Shown here one piece after another: positions 23,560 through 30,159 of a stretch of 30,159 nucleotides of DNA (its first letter is position 1; every line of letters begins with the position of its first letter). Source of the DNA: Hellea sp042093735. GTDB taxonomy: Bacteria; Pseudomonadota; Alphaproteobacteria; Caulobacterales; Maricaulaceae. The notes beneath the pieces are model-generated. The model did no database searches, was not told the DNA's origin, and saw nothing but the letters and a program-made list of their open reading frames with translations. Location of the stretch: positions 1 through 30,159 of the forward strand of contig JBELEM010000023.1 of the NCBI GenBank assembly GCA_042093735.1. The letters run 5' to 3'. The translations under genes were made by a program, and so were the position numbers.

Positions 23560-24195
23560 ATGCTTACAAAAAAACAAAAGACACTACTTCTTCTTATTGA
23601 TAAAAAAATAAAAGAAACAGGTATAACTCCCTCCTACGATGAAATGAAAGACAGTTTAGGGCTAGCTTCTAAGTCAGGAATACACAGATTAATCACTGCA
23701 CTAGAAGATAGAGGCTTTATTCGTCGCCTACCCAATAAAGCAAGGGCAATAGAAGTTTTAAAAAGTATTCCTCTTTATTCCGAAGATGATCGTATTCTGA
23801 AGCCTGCTAACGATGAGCACGAAATACCTTTTGTAGGAAAAATAGCTGCTGGTAACCCAATAGCTGCAATAGAAGACAGCTACAGAAAGGTTTCTGTACC
23901 TGCAGCTATGGTGGGAGTAAATCATTTTGCTCTTGAAGTCGAAGGAGACTCAATGATTGAGGCAGGAATTCTAGATGGGGATATTGTTGTCATAAAGAAA
24001 TCACCTACAGCTCGCAATAATCAGATAGTCGTCGCGTTAATAGATCAAGAAGAAGCTACTTTAAAACGAATTTATGCTTCCGGAAATACAGTTGAATTAA
24101 TTCCCGAGAATAAGAATTACAAGACTAAGGTTTTTGGTCCAGACAGAGTAAATGTGCAGGGTATTTTGGTTGGTTTAGTACGTAAATATAACTAA
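23560..24195 (+). CDS. lexA: LexA repressor
   Basis: Represses SOS genes and self-cleaves when RecA filaments form on damaged DNA. I start at the ATG at 23560, giving 211 residues: GAGG stands 7 nt upstream, and MLTKKQKTLLLLIDKKIKE matches the usual LexA N-terminus, so the earlier in-frame TTG (23533) is rejected. The winged-helix domain has the recognition segment ASKSGIHRLITALEDRGFIRRL typical of Alphaproteobacteria (residues 36-57). The autoprotease half has cleavage site Ala97-Gly98 (KIAAGNP), Ser131 (EGDSM) and Lys169 (EATLKR). A matching LexA box lies in its promoter. Confidence 0.96.
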   Translation: MLTKKQKTLLLLIDKKIKETGITPSYDEMKDSLGLASKSGIHRLITALEDRGFIRRLPNKARAIEVLKSIPLYSEDDRILKPANDEHEIPFVGKIAAGNPIAAIEDSYRKVSVPAAMVGVNHFALEVEGDSMIEAGILDGDIVVIKKSPTARNNQIVVALIDQEEATLKRIYASGNTVELIPENKNYKTKVFGPDRVNVQGILVGLVRKYN

Positions 24196-24211
24196 ATCAT
24201 TTAAATTGAAT

Positions 24212-24235
24212 AATAAACTTCAAACCCAGTTTATT
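24212..24235. terminator. Possible terminator hairpin after lexA
   Basis: AATAAACT (24212-24219) and AGTTTATT (24228-24235) are perfect 8-bp arms with an 8-nt loop, 17 nt after the lexA stop. The stem is AT-rich and only a weak T-rich tail follows, so it is a poor intrinsic terminator; it may be a pause or processing site. It lies in the 150-nt lexA-gltX gap, where many relatives carry comEC. Confidence 0.35.
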
Positions 24236-24298
24236 TCCAGAATGGCAATTCAACGTAATTATCCATTAAAATAAAAATTTATTTCTATTAATTAGCTT

Positions 24299-24310
24299 TC
24301 TCATATGAGA
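24299..24310. repeat. Perfect 12-bp palindrome upstream of gltX
   Basis: TCTCATATGAGA is a perfect palindrome 35 nt before the gltX start codon, within the region expected to hold the gltX-gltA promoter. It could be a regulator site, but no second copy was noticed and 12-bp palindromes arise by chance in AT-rich DNA. Confidence 0.3.
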
Positions 24311-24345
24311 TACGCTTACCTTCAAACAACAAAAAATATTTATTA

Positions 24346-25773
24346 ATGTCAGTAAAAAAAATCATAACTCGTTTTGCTCCCTCTCCTACTGGTTTTCTTC
24401 ATATTGGTGGCGCCAGGACAGCTCTCTTCAATTATTACTTCGCCAAAAGTCTCAACGGAGAATTTCATCTCCGTATCGAGGATACAGACAGGATTAGATC
24501 TACTAAAGAGGCAACAAATGCAATCATTGAGGGTTTAAATTGGCTAGAAATCAAACATGATGGGGAAATAGTTTTTCAGTCTGCTAATGAAGAACACCAT
24601 ATTAAAGCGGCTCACAAACTTTTAGAAACTCAATTTGCTTATAAATGCTACGCATCTACCGAGGAATTGGAGGCACTTCGTACAGAAGCCTTAAAAACAG
24701 GAAAATCATTTAGGAGCCCCTATAGAGACAAAAAGTCAGAACAAAACAAACCTTATACTATCCGTTTTCGTGTACCCGATGGAAACACCCATATAAAAGA
24801 CTTAGTTCAAGGCAGTATAAATTGGGATAATACAAATTTTGATGATTTTGTTCTTCTGCGCGCAGATGGAACGCCAACTTACATGCTTGCAGTCGTAGTT
24901 GATGACCATAACATGAATATTACTCATGTAGTAAGAGGTGATGATCACTTAATCAATGCTGGCCGACAAGCAATGGTTTATCAATCTCTGGGTTGGACGA
25001 TTCCAACCTGGGCGCACTTATCCCTAATACATGGTCCAGATGGAAAGAAACTATCGAAACGTCATGGTGCACTAAGCGTTCAAGAATATAGAGATATGGG
25101 GTATTTACCAAGTGGTTTAAGAAACTATCTCTTAAAATTGGGCTGGGCACATGGTAATGATGAACTCTTCTTTGACGAACAAAGCATTACAAAAGTTTTC
25201 TCAATGAAAGGAGTCAACTCTGCACCTGCTCGATTGGACTTTGATAAAATGGATTACATCAATGGACAGCATATAATGAGAGAAAATGATGAAACCCTAT
25301 TAACTTTACTCACCCCAATAATAAAAAGTAAAAATGAATATAAATTAAATGATATTTTAAAGAAAAGACTACTAGGTGCAATGCCGTCGTTAAAATCTCG
25401 TTCAAAAAACTTAATCGACCTTGCCGATCAAGCTGAATATTTGCTTTTATCACCGCCTTTGCATTTTACTGAAAAAAATAAAAGATCTTTTCATAAAAAT
25501 GGTGCTTTAGAACACCTATCGGCTTTGACTTTCAAACTTAAATGCTTAGAAGAGCCAGAATGGAACAACGATAATATTCAACAGGTAATTGAAAGTTACT
25601 TAGAGGTTAAAAATATTGGTTTCGGTAGATTAGGTCAGCCAGTTAGAATGGCACTTACTGGAGGCAGGCCCTCACCTGACTTATCACTTGTATTATACTA
25701 CCTTGGTAAAAGTGAAACATTACTAAGACTTCAGAATATTACCGATGAATATAAAGACTTAATTGAGGAATAA
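24346..25773 (+). CDS. gltX: Glutamyl-tRNA synthetase
   Basis: Charges tRNA-Glu with glutamate. The 475-residue class I synthetase has the HIGH motif as HIGG (residues 19-22, in APSPTGFLHIGGARTALF), the LRIEDTD segment, RGDDHL, and KLSKR (235-239) for KMSKS. The C-terminal anticodon-binding region is present in full (LGQPVRMALTG, SPDLSLVLYYLG). Alphaproteobacteria often have two GltX copies and use one to misacylate tRNA-Gln; which type this is cannot be told. Its stop is directly followed by the gltA ATG (TAAATG). Confidence 0.96.
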   Translation: MSVKKIITRFAPSPTGFLHIGGARTALFNYYFAKSLNGEFHLRIEDTDRIRSTKEATNAIIEGLNWLEIKHDGEIVFQSANEEHHIKAAHKLLETQFAYKCYASTEELEALRTEALKTGKSFRSPYRDKKSEQNKPYTIRFRVPDGNTHIKDLVQGSINWDNTNFDDFVLLRADGTPTYMLAVVVDDHNMNITHVVRGDDHLINAGRQAMVYQSLGWTIPTWAHLSLIHGPDGKKLSKRHGALSVQEYRDMGYLPSGLRNYLLKLGWAHGNDELFFDEQSITKVFSMKGVNSAPARLDFDKMDYINGQHIMRENDETLLTLLTPIIKSKNEYKLNDILKKRLLGAMPSLKSRSKNLIDLADQAEYLLLSPPLHFTEKNKRSFHKNGALEHLSALTFKLKCLEEPEWNNDNIQQVIESYLEVKNIGFGRLGQPVRMALTGGRPSPDLSLVLYYLGKSETLLRLQNITDEYKDLIEE

Positions 25774-27075
25774 ATGGATAATAAAATAAAAAATACAGGC
25801 ACCGCAACAATATCTATTGATAATAAGACATTCGAATTGCCCGTGATGCGAGGTTCATTAGGCGCACCAGGAATTGATGTACGCGCCCTCCATAAATACA
25901 CAGGTCATTTTACCTTCGACCCAGGCTTCACATCCACATGTTCAACTGAATCTCAAATAACCTTCATAGATGGTCAAAAAGGAAAACTATTACATCGAGG
26001 CTACCCCATAGAGCAACTTGCTGAAAATTCGACTTTTTTAGAAGTAGCATATCTAATGATTAATGGAGAACTTCCAAATATTAATCAAAATGAAAAATTT
26101 ACCCGTACAATCACTGAACACACAATGCTCCATGACCAAGTAGAACAATTTTTTCATGGTTTTAGGCGTGATAGCCACCCCATGGCAATGATGTGTGGAA
26201 CAGTTGGGGCTTTATCGGGTTTTTATCATGACGAAGCTCATACAACTGTGGATGAAGCCAGGGACATTGCTATGCATCGTTTAATAGCAAAAATGCCAAC
26301 AATAGCAGCTCGCTGCTACAAATACTCCATTGGTCAACCTCATGTTTATCCAAATAATGAGTTGTCATATGCTGAAAATTTTTTACATATGTGCTTTTCA
26401 GTACCGGCTGAAAAATATAAAATAAGTAAGACCATATCTGATGCTATGGATAAAATATTTATATTACATGCTGATCATGAACAAAACGCTTCCACGTCAA
26501 CAGTAAGGCTTGCTGGGTCATCAGGAGCCAACCCCTATGCATGTATTGCTGCAGGAATTGCCTGCCTTTGGGGACCTAGTCACGGAGGCGCTAATGAAGC
26601 TTGTTTAAATATGTTAAGGGAAATAGGTACGGTTGATAAAATCCCAGAATACATAGCAAAAGCAAAAGATAAACAGGACCCATTTAGGCTTATGGGTTTC
26701 GGCCATAGAGTTTATAAGAATTTTGATCCTAGGTCTCGAGTATTGCAAAAGGTCGCGCATGATGTGCTGCAAGAACTTGATTTAGACAACCCTATACTAG
26801 CTGTTGCTAAAGAGTTGGAAAAAATCGCCTTAGAGGACGAATACTTTGTTACAAAAAAATTATATCCAAATGTAGATTTTTATTCTGGAATAGTTCTATC
26901 AGCACTAGGGTTTCCTACATCAATGTTCACCGTATTATTCGCATTAGCTCGAACAGTAGGTTGGATATCACAATGGAATGAAATGCTAGAAGACCCAAGT
27001 CAAAGAATAGGACGACCTAGACAATTATATTCTGGGGCAGCAGAAAGAAATTACATCCCAATCAGCAATAGATAA
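25774..27075 (+). CDS. gltA: Citrate synthase (type II)
   Basis: Condenses acetyl-CoA and oxaloacetate to citrate, entering the TCA cycle. At 433 residues it is the larger hexameric bacterial type. The catalytic triad is His270 (GPSHGGANEA), His311 (GFGHRVYKNFDPR) and Asp368 (YPNVDFYSG), six positions beyond the Escherichia coli numbering. The N-terminal domain (LPVMRGSLGAPGIDVRAL, then CSTESQITFIDGQKG) is the expected beta-rich part of this type. It starts directly after the gltX stop, so the two are co-transcribed, and it converges on lpxB with one base between the stops. Confidence 0.97.
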   Translation: MDNKIKNTGTATISIDNKTFELPVMRGSLGAPGIDVRALHKYTGHFTFDPGFTSTCSTESQITFIDGQKGKLLHRGYPIEQLAENSTFLEVAYLMINGELPNINQNEKFTRTITEHTMLHDQVEQFFHGFRRDSHPMAMMCGTVGALSGFYHDEAHTTVDEARDIAMHRLIAKMPTIAARCYKYSIGQPHVYPNNELSYAENFLHMCFSVPAEKYKISKTISDAMDKIFILHADHEQNASTSTVRLAGSSGANPYACIAAGIACLWGPSHGGANEACLNMLREIGTVDKIPEYIAKAKDKQDPFRLMGFGHRVYKNFDPRSRVLQKVAHDVLQELDLDNPILAVAKELEKIALEDEYFVTKKLYPNVDFYSGIVLSALGFPTSMFTVLFALARTVGWISQWNEMLEDPSQRIGRPRQLYSGAAERNYIPISNR

Positions 27076-27076
27076 A

Positions 27077-28231
27077 CTAATTATCGATAAGCTTTAAGAT
27101 TGTTTCTGCTGCTAAATTATTTCCTAATTTTCCTTCAGGTCTCATTTTTGTAATTTGATGGTATATCTTCTGACTTACCTTTTCGCGTAGTCGATCATTT
27201 TGAATGTATAGATTAATAGCTTTACTTAAAGTATCAGAGTTAACGTCTTTTTGTAAAAACTCAGGCATTAATTCCTCCGCAGCTGAAATATTTACTAACG
27301 ATATATATTTGGGTTTATACAAAATCTTCGCTATAATAAAAGTAATAGGATTTAATCTGTAGGCAACTACGGTTGGAACACCAGCTAAAGCTAATTGAGT
27401 AGTAACTGTACCTGAACATGCGAGAGCGGCTGTACTAATGTTAAATACGGATTCTTTAAATTTTTCATCAACGAAAGTTACACTATCTAATCTTTTATCG
27501 TAAACTTTAGCGAGTTCAATATCCTTGATTACTGCTCCAGAAACAGGGCTAATAACTCGCAGGTTAGGCCAGATAGCTATTAATTTAAGAACTGTCTCGA
27601 TAAAAGGCTCGATAAGATTATTAATTTCAGAACTTCTACTGCCAAAGCAAATAGCAAGTACTTTGTCGGATGGGCTAATATTAAGATTTTTGTAAGCTAT
27701 ATCTTTTTTTTGAAAAATATTTTCCTTATCAAAAACTGGATTGCCAACATATGTTACGCTTAATCCATAAGTTTCAAAATAATGTGATTCAAAATCATGA
27801 ATTGATAAAAGGTGATCTGTATACCTTGATAAGACTTTGGATCTTTTCTTTCGCATAGCCCAAACTTGAGGGGCTATATATTTTACTATTTTACCTTCAT
27901 AGCCAGATTTTTTTAGTTTTTTAGCAACCCTAATCATAAAGCCCCAACTATCAATTAAAACAACTACATCAGGGCTTGTTAATAAAATATCATTTACTGT
28001 ATTTTTAATTGATATCATTATCTTAGGGTAGGACTTAAGTGGTTCAACGAAACCAACAATTGCAAGTCCTCTAATATCGATTCTACTGATTACTCCTTCA
28101 GTTTCCATGAAGGGACCTCCAACTCCTAATAACTTTATTGCAGATGATTTTTTTTTAATATTTCTTATTAGACCCGCACCAACATGATCTGCAGAACTTT
28201 CAACAGCTACAATATAAACTGACTTTGTCAT
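27077..28231 (-). CDS. lpxB: Lipid-A-disaccharide synthase
   Basis: Joins UDP-2,3-diacylglucosamine and lipid X into the lipid A disaccharide at the inner membrane face. The 384-residue GT19 enzyme has SSADHVGAGLIRNI near the N-terminus, GGPFMETEGV, LIDSWGFMIRVAKKL, YIAPQVWAMRKKR, CFGSRSSEI and SGTVTTQLALAGVPTVVAYRLN, all typical. It is the last gene of the fabZ-lpxA-lpxI-lpxB group, overlapping lpxI by 4 nt. The convergent gltA stop is one base away; a TTATCGATAA palindrome at 27081-27090 lies within the last lpxB codons. Confidence 0.95.
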   Translation of the reverse strand: MTKSVYIVAVESSADHVGAGLIRNIKKKSSAIKLLGVGGPFMETEGVISRIDIRGLAIVGFVEPLKSYPKIMISIKNTVNDILLTSPDVVVLIDSWGFMIRVAKKLKKSGYEGKIVKYIAPQVWAMRKKRSKVLSRYTDHLLSIHDFESHYFETYGLSVTYVGNPVFDKENIFQKKDIAYKNLNISPSDKVLAICFGSRSSEINNLIEPFIETVLKLIAIWPNLRVISPVSGAVIKDIELAKVYDKRLDSVTFVDEKFKESVFNISTAALACSGTVTTQLALAGVPTVVAYRLNPITFIIAKILYKPKYISLVNISAAEELMPEFLQKDVNSDTLSKAINLYIQNDRLREKVSQKIYHQITKMRPEGKLGNNLAAETILKLIDN

Positions 28232-29061
28232 TTTTCTCTTGAATTAATGCCAACAACAAACAGGCCCAGCTGGTCAGCTAATTTAATTACATTAATCCGC
28301 TCTAAAATAAGAGTCTTACCACTAATGCCCGCAACACCAGATAACCCTGCTTCAGATGCTCTTCTAATTGTTTCAGGCCCTATAGTAGGTAAGTCAATAC
28401 GAGTATCTTGAGACGGCTTTACCACTTTAACTAATACACCCCTAGGGTTTTGTATATCTCCCCTAATTTCCTTAGGTAGTTTAGAGACGCGCTCTAACAT
28501 TAGATCAGTCCCCTCTTGAGCTTCTAAAGCTAAAACAAGACCGTTGCAGACTACGACAGATTGCCCAATGTCATAACTACCAATAATCTGGGCAATTGAT
28601 ATTCCTTTATCTATATCGAGTTTATGCGCATCACTTATTGGCGTAGAATTCAAACTACCTTCAGATAAAAGTAAATCTTTGCACAATACTTGAGGTGAGA
28701 TTATTCTAAACCCTTCTTTTTCAAATAAACTCATAATATAACGCATCAGAGAGTCGTCACCCCTCTTCGATGCATTAATTAAACCTTTTAAGTGTATAAT
28801 TCCCTTTAGGTCAGGCTTAAAACTGCTAAAGTCAGGCCGTTTTATTACACCAGCAAAACAAACGTCTGTTACATTATTTTTTTTAAAGATTTTTAAAATT
28901 TTTCCGAATTCAGAGGCATGATAAAATTGAGCTTCTGGATATTCAGACTTATTAGCAAAATTCTTTATACCTATTACAGATAATTCGTAGCCGCTTTCTT
29001 TCGCCGCGGTAATAATATGTTTGGGTAATTTACCCCCACCAGCTATTAGGCCTATGTTCAA
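28228..29061 (-). CDS. lpxI: UDP-2,3-diacylglucosamine pyrophosphatase LpxI
   Basis: Hydrolyses UDP-2,3-diacylglucosamine to lipid X and UMP; LpxI replaces LpxH in Alphaproteobacteria. From the TTG at 29061 it has 277 residues, with the N-terminal domain starting NIGLIAGGGKLPKHII and the C-terminal catalytic domain ending with DTRIDLPTIGPETIRRASEAG, where the Asp of RIDLP corresponds to the metal-binding Asp of Caulobacter LpxI. The TTG overlaps the lpxA TGA stop (TTGA) and gives the usual family N-terminus; an upstream ATG at 29088 adds nine residues and a 31-nt overlap with lpxA. It overlaps lpxB by 4 nt. Confidence 0.92.
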   Translation of the reverse strand: MNIGLIAGGGKLPKHIITAAKESGYELSVIGIKNFANKSEYPEAQFYHASEFGKILKIFKKNNVTDVCFAGVIKRPDFSSFKPDLKGIIHLKGLINASKRGDDSLMRYIMSLFEKEGFRIISPQVLCKDLLLSEGSLNSTPISDAHKLDIDKGISIAQIIGSYDIGQSVVVCNGLVLALEAQEGTDLMLERVSKLPKEIRGDIQNPRGVLVKVVKPSQDTRIDLPTIGPETIRRASEAGLSGVAGISGKTLILERINVIKLADQLGLFVVGINSREK

Positions 29062-29861
29062 GATTGTTTCCAAGACGCTGGCATGCATATGCGTCGATTT
29101 TTTTTACTATTTATAAAATTAACAATTTCCATAACATGTTTATTATTGGAAAATGCGCTTTCCGCATCACTTATTCTCTCACTAAAAGTTCCCTCTTGTG
29201 CAAATAGCATTCGGTACGCCGACCTTAGATGGCCTATAGTTTCTCTAGAGAACCCTCTTCTTTTAAGCCCTGTTATATTAAGTCCTGATAGGTGTGCTTT
29301 ATTTCCTATAACAGAGCCATATGGTATTACATCCTTTGTAACTGTTGCCATGCCCCCAACGAATGCATGGTTACCTATCCTAGTATTCTGATGTATTGCA
29401 GATAGCCCTCCTAATACTACGTGGTTCCCTATTTTTACATTCCCTCCAATCTGAGCACCATTTGATATAATGACATTATCACCCATTTGTCCTTCATGTG
29501 CCAAATGGGTGCCAACCATAAAATAACAGTCATTACCAATACGAGTTACAGGTTCACCATAATCCACCCCAGGGTGAATATTCACATTTTCTCGAAAAAC
29601 ACAACGCTCACCAATTTCAATACTTACCGCACCACCTTTATGTTTTATGTCCTGCGGGGGGTGCCCCATTGAAACAAAAGGGTATATTTTACAGTCTTTG
29701 CCGATGCTTGTGGATCCTGATAAATTCACCTGAGCAACCAATTCAACATTACTCCCTAGTCTCACATCAGGACCAACTATGCAAAAAGGACCAATAGAGA
29801 CACCATCTGCTATAATCGCTTTTTTATCAACGTATGATGAAGGATGCACATATGAACTCAT
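29058..29861 (-). CDS. lpxA: UDP-N-acetylglucosamine acyltransferase
   Basis: First step of lipid A synthesis: moves a 3-hydroxyacyl chain from ACP to UDP-GlcNAc. The 267-residue protein is a left-handed beta-helix with hexapeptide repeats from the start (VHPSSYVDKKAIIADGVSIG) to about residue 185 and a helical C-terminus. The catalytic His is His122 in GTHLAHEGQMG; FVSMGHPPQDIKHKGG holds the substrate loop. Its ATG overlaps the fabZ TGA stop (ATGA), the common fabZ-lpxA arrangement. Confidence 0.97.
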   Translation of the reverse strand: MSSYVHPSSYVDKKAIIADGVSIGPFCIVGPDVRLGSNVELVAQVNLSGSTSIGKDCKIYPFVSMGHPPQDIKHKGGAVSIEIGERCVFRENVNIHPGVDYGEPVTRIGNDCYFMVGTHLAHEGQMGDNVIISNGAQIGGNVKIGNHVVLGGLSAIHQNTRIGNHAFVGGMATVTKDVIPYGSVIGNKAHLSGLNITGLKRRGFSRETIGHLRSAYRMLFAQEGTFSERISDAESAFSNNKHVMEIVNFINSKKNRRICMPASWKQS

Positions 29862-30159
29862 TTGTTACTCGTTTCAGCTGCAGAAAAAACTAAAGTAGAA
29901 CATACTTTATTTTGCACTTTAGCAACCCCTTTAAATTTATAAAATGGAAGACGTATTTTTTCTATTTCTACATGTATAGTAATTTTTTCTCCTGGTAAAA
30001 CTGAATGACGAAACTTAACCTTCTCGACTGATGAAAAAGCAATAAATTTTCCTTCTGTAAGACCACGTGTTAATGAAACAAGAAGAGCTCCTGCTTGGGC
30101 CACACTCTCAATTATTAACACACCTGGCATCACTGGCATATCTGGAAAATGACCTTTAA
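29858..30159 (-). CDS. fabZ: 3-hydroxyacyl-ACP dehydratase FabZ, 5' end outside window
   Basis: Dehydrates 3-hydroxyacyl-ACP in fatty acid elongation and competes with LpxA for the same substrate. Only the C-terminal 100 or so residues are in the window. The frame runs open to the window end and includes KGHFPDMPVMPGVLIIESVAQ, with the catalytic His in GHFP (codon at 30149-30151) and Glu in IIES, so the ATG at 30139 is an internal codon and not the start. The hotdog core continues with VKFRHSVLPGEKI and FKGVAKVQNKVCSTLVF. lpxD would be expected next, beyond the window. Confidence 0.93.
   Translation of the reverse strand, partial: KGHFPDMPVMPGVLIIESVAQAGALLVSLTRGLTEGKFIAFSSVEKVKFRHSVLPGEKITIHVEIEKIRLPFYKFKGVAKVQNKVCSTLVFSAAETSNK

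Overview
This is an AT-rich chromosomal window from an alphaproteobacterium, most likely an uncultivated marine lineage assembled from a draft or metagenome (it contains a run of exactly 100 Ns). The placement rests on gene order: tpiA divergent from a ppiD-type foldase gene, then trpE-trpG-trpD-trpC, lexA, gltX and gltA, convergent with lpxB-lpxI-lpxA-fabZ. That order is characteristic of Alphaproteobacteria. It is supported by an alphaproteobacterial SOS box (GAAC-N7-GAAC) in front of lexA and by LpxI in place of LpxH. I cannot name a genus from sequence alone.

Left part (1-14.3 kb, accessory). A partial secreted CotH-kinase-like protein and a lipoprotein amidohydrolase (YtcJ type) run rightward. 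Facing them is a leftward operon of two short-chain dehydrogenases, an aminoglycoside-phosphotransferase-fold kinase and an acyl-CoA dehydrogenase. This set resembles the 4-hydroxyacyl-CoA cassette (LvaD/LvaA/LvaC of Pseudomonas, or the fused mammalian ACAD10/11). Next come a small membrane-anchored Lys/Ala/Pro-repeat protein interrupted by the assembly gap, a nitronate monooxygenase-like flavoprotein and a periplasmic M20 amidohydrolase, all leftward. A rightward operon follows: M28 lipoprotein peptidase, glycosyltransferase, glutathione S-transferase and VOC-fold protein. An 18-bp dyad (TATGCAA...TGCATA) lies exactly 24 nt before the start codons of both the SDR operon and the nitronate monooxygenase gene, which suggests a small shared regulon.

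Middle part (14.3-16.9 kb). A leftward operon holds tpiA, a secreted PQQ-type sugar dehydrogenase and a beta-carbonic anhydrase.

Right part (17-30.2 kb, core). The ppiD-like gene is followed after 2 nt by the trp genes. An enoyl-CoA hydratase gene is fused to the end of the trp transcript, where many relatives carry moaC-moeA. Then come SOS-controlled lexA, gltX-gltA, and the leftward lipid A/fatty acid genes, with fabZ cut by the window end.

No rRNA, tRNA, CRISPR array, insertion sequence or prophage gene was seen. No gene-free stretch exceeds about 150 bases, so the window is densely coding with tight or overlapping junctions.
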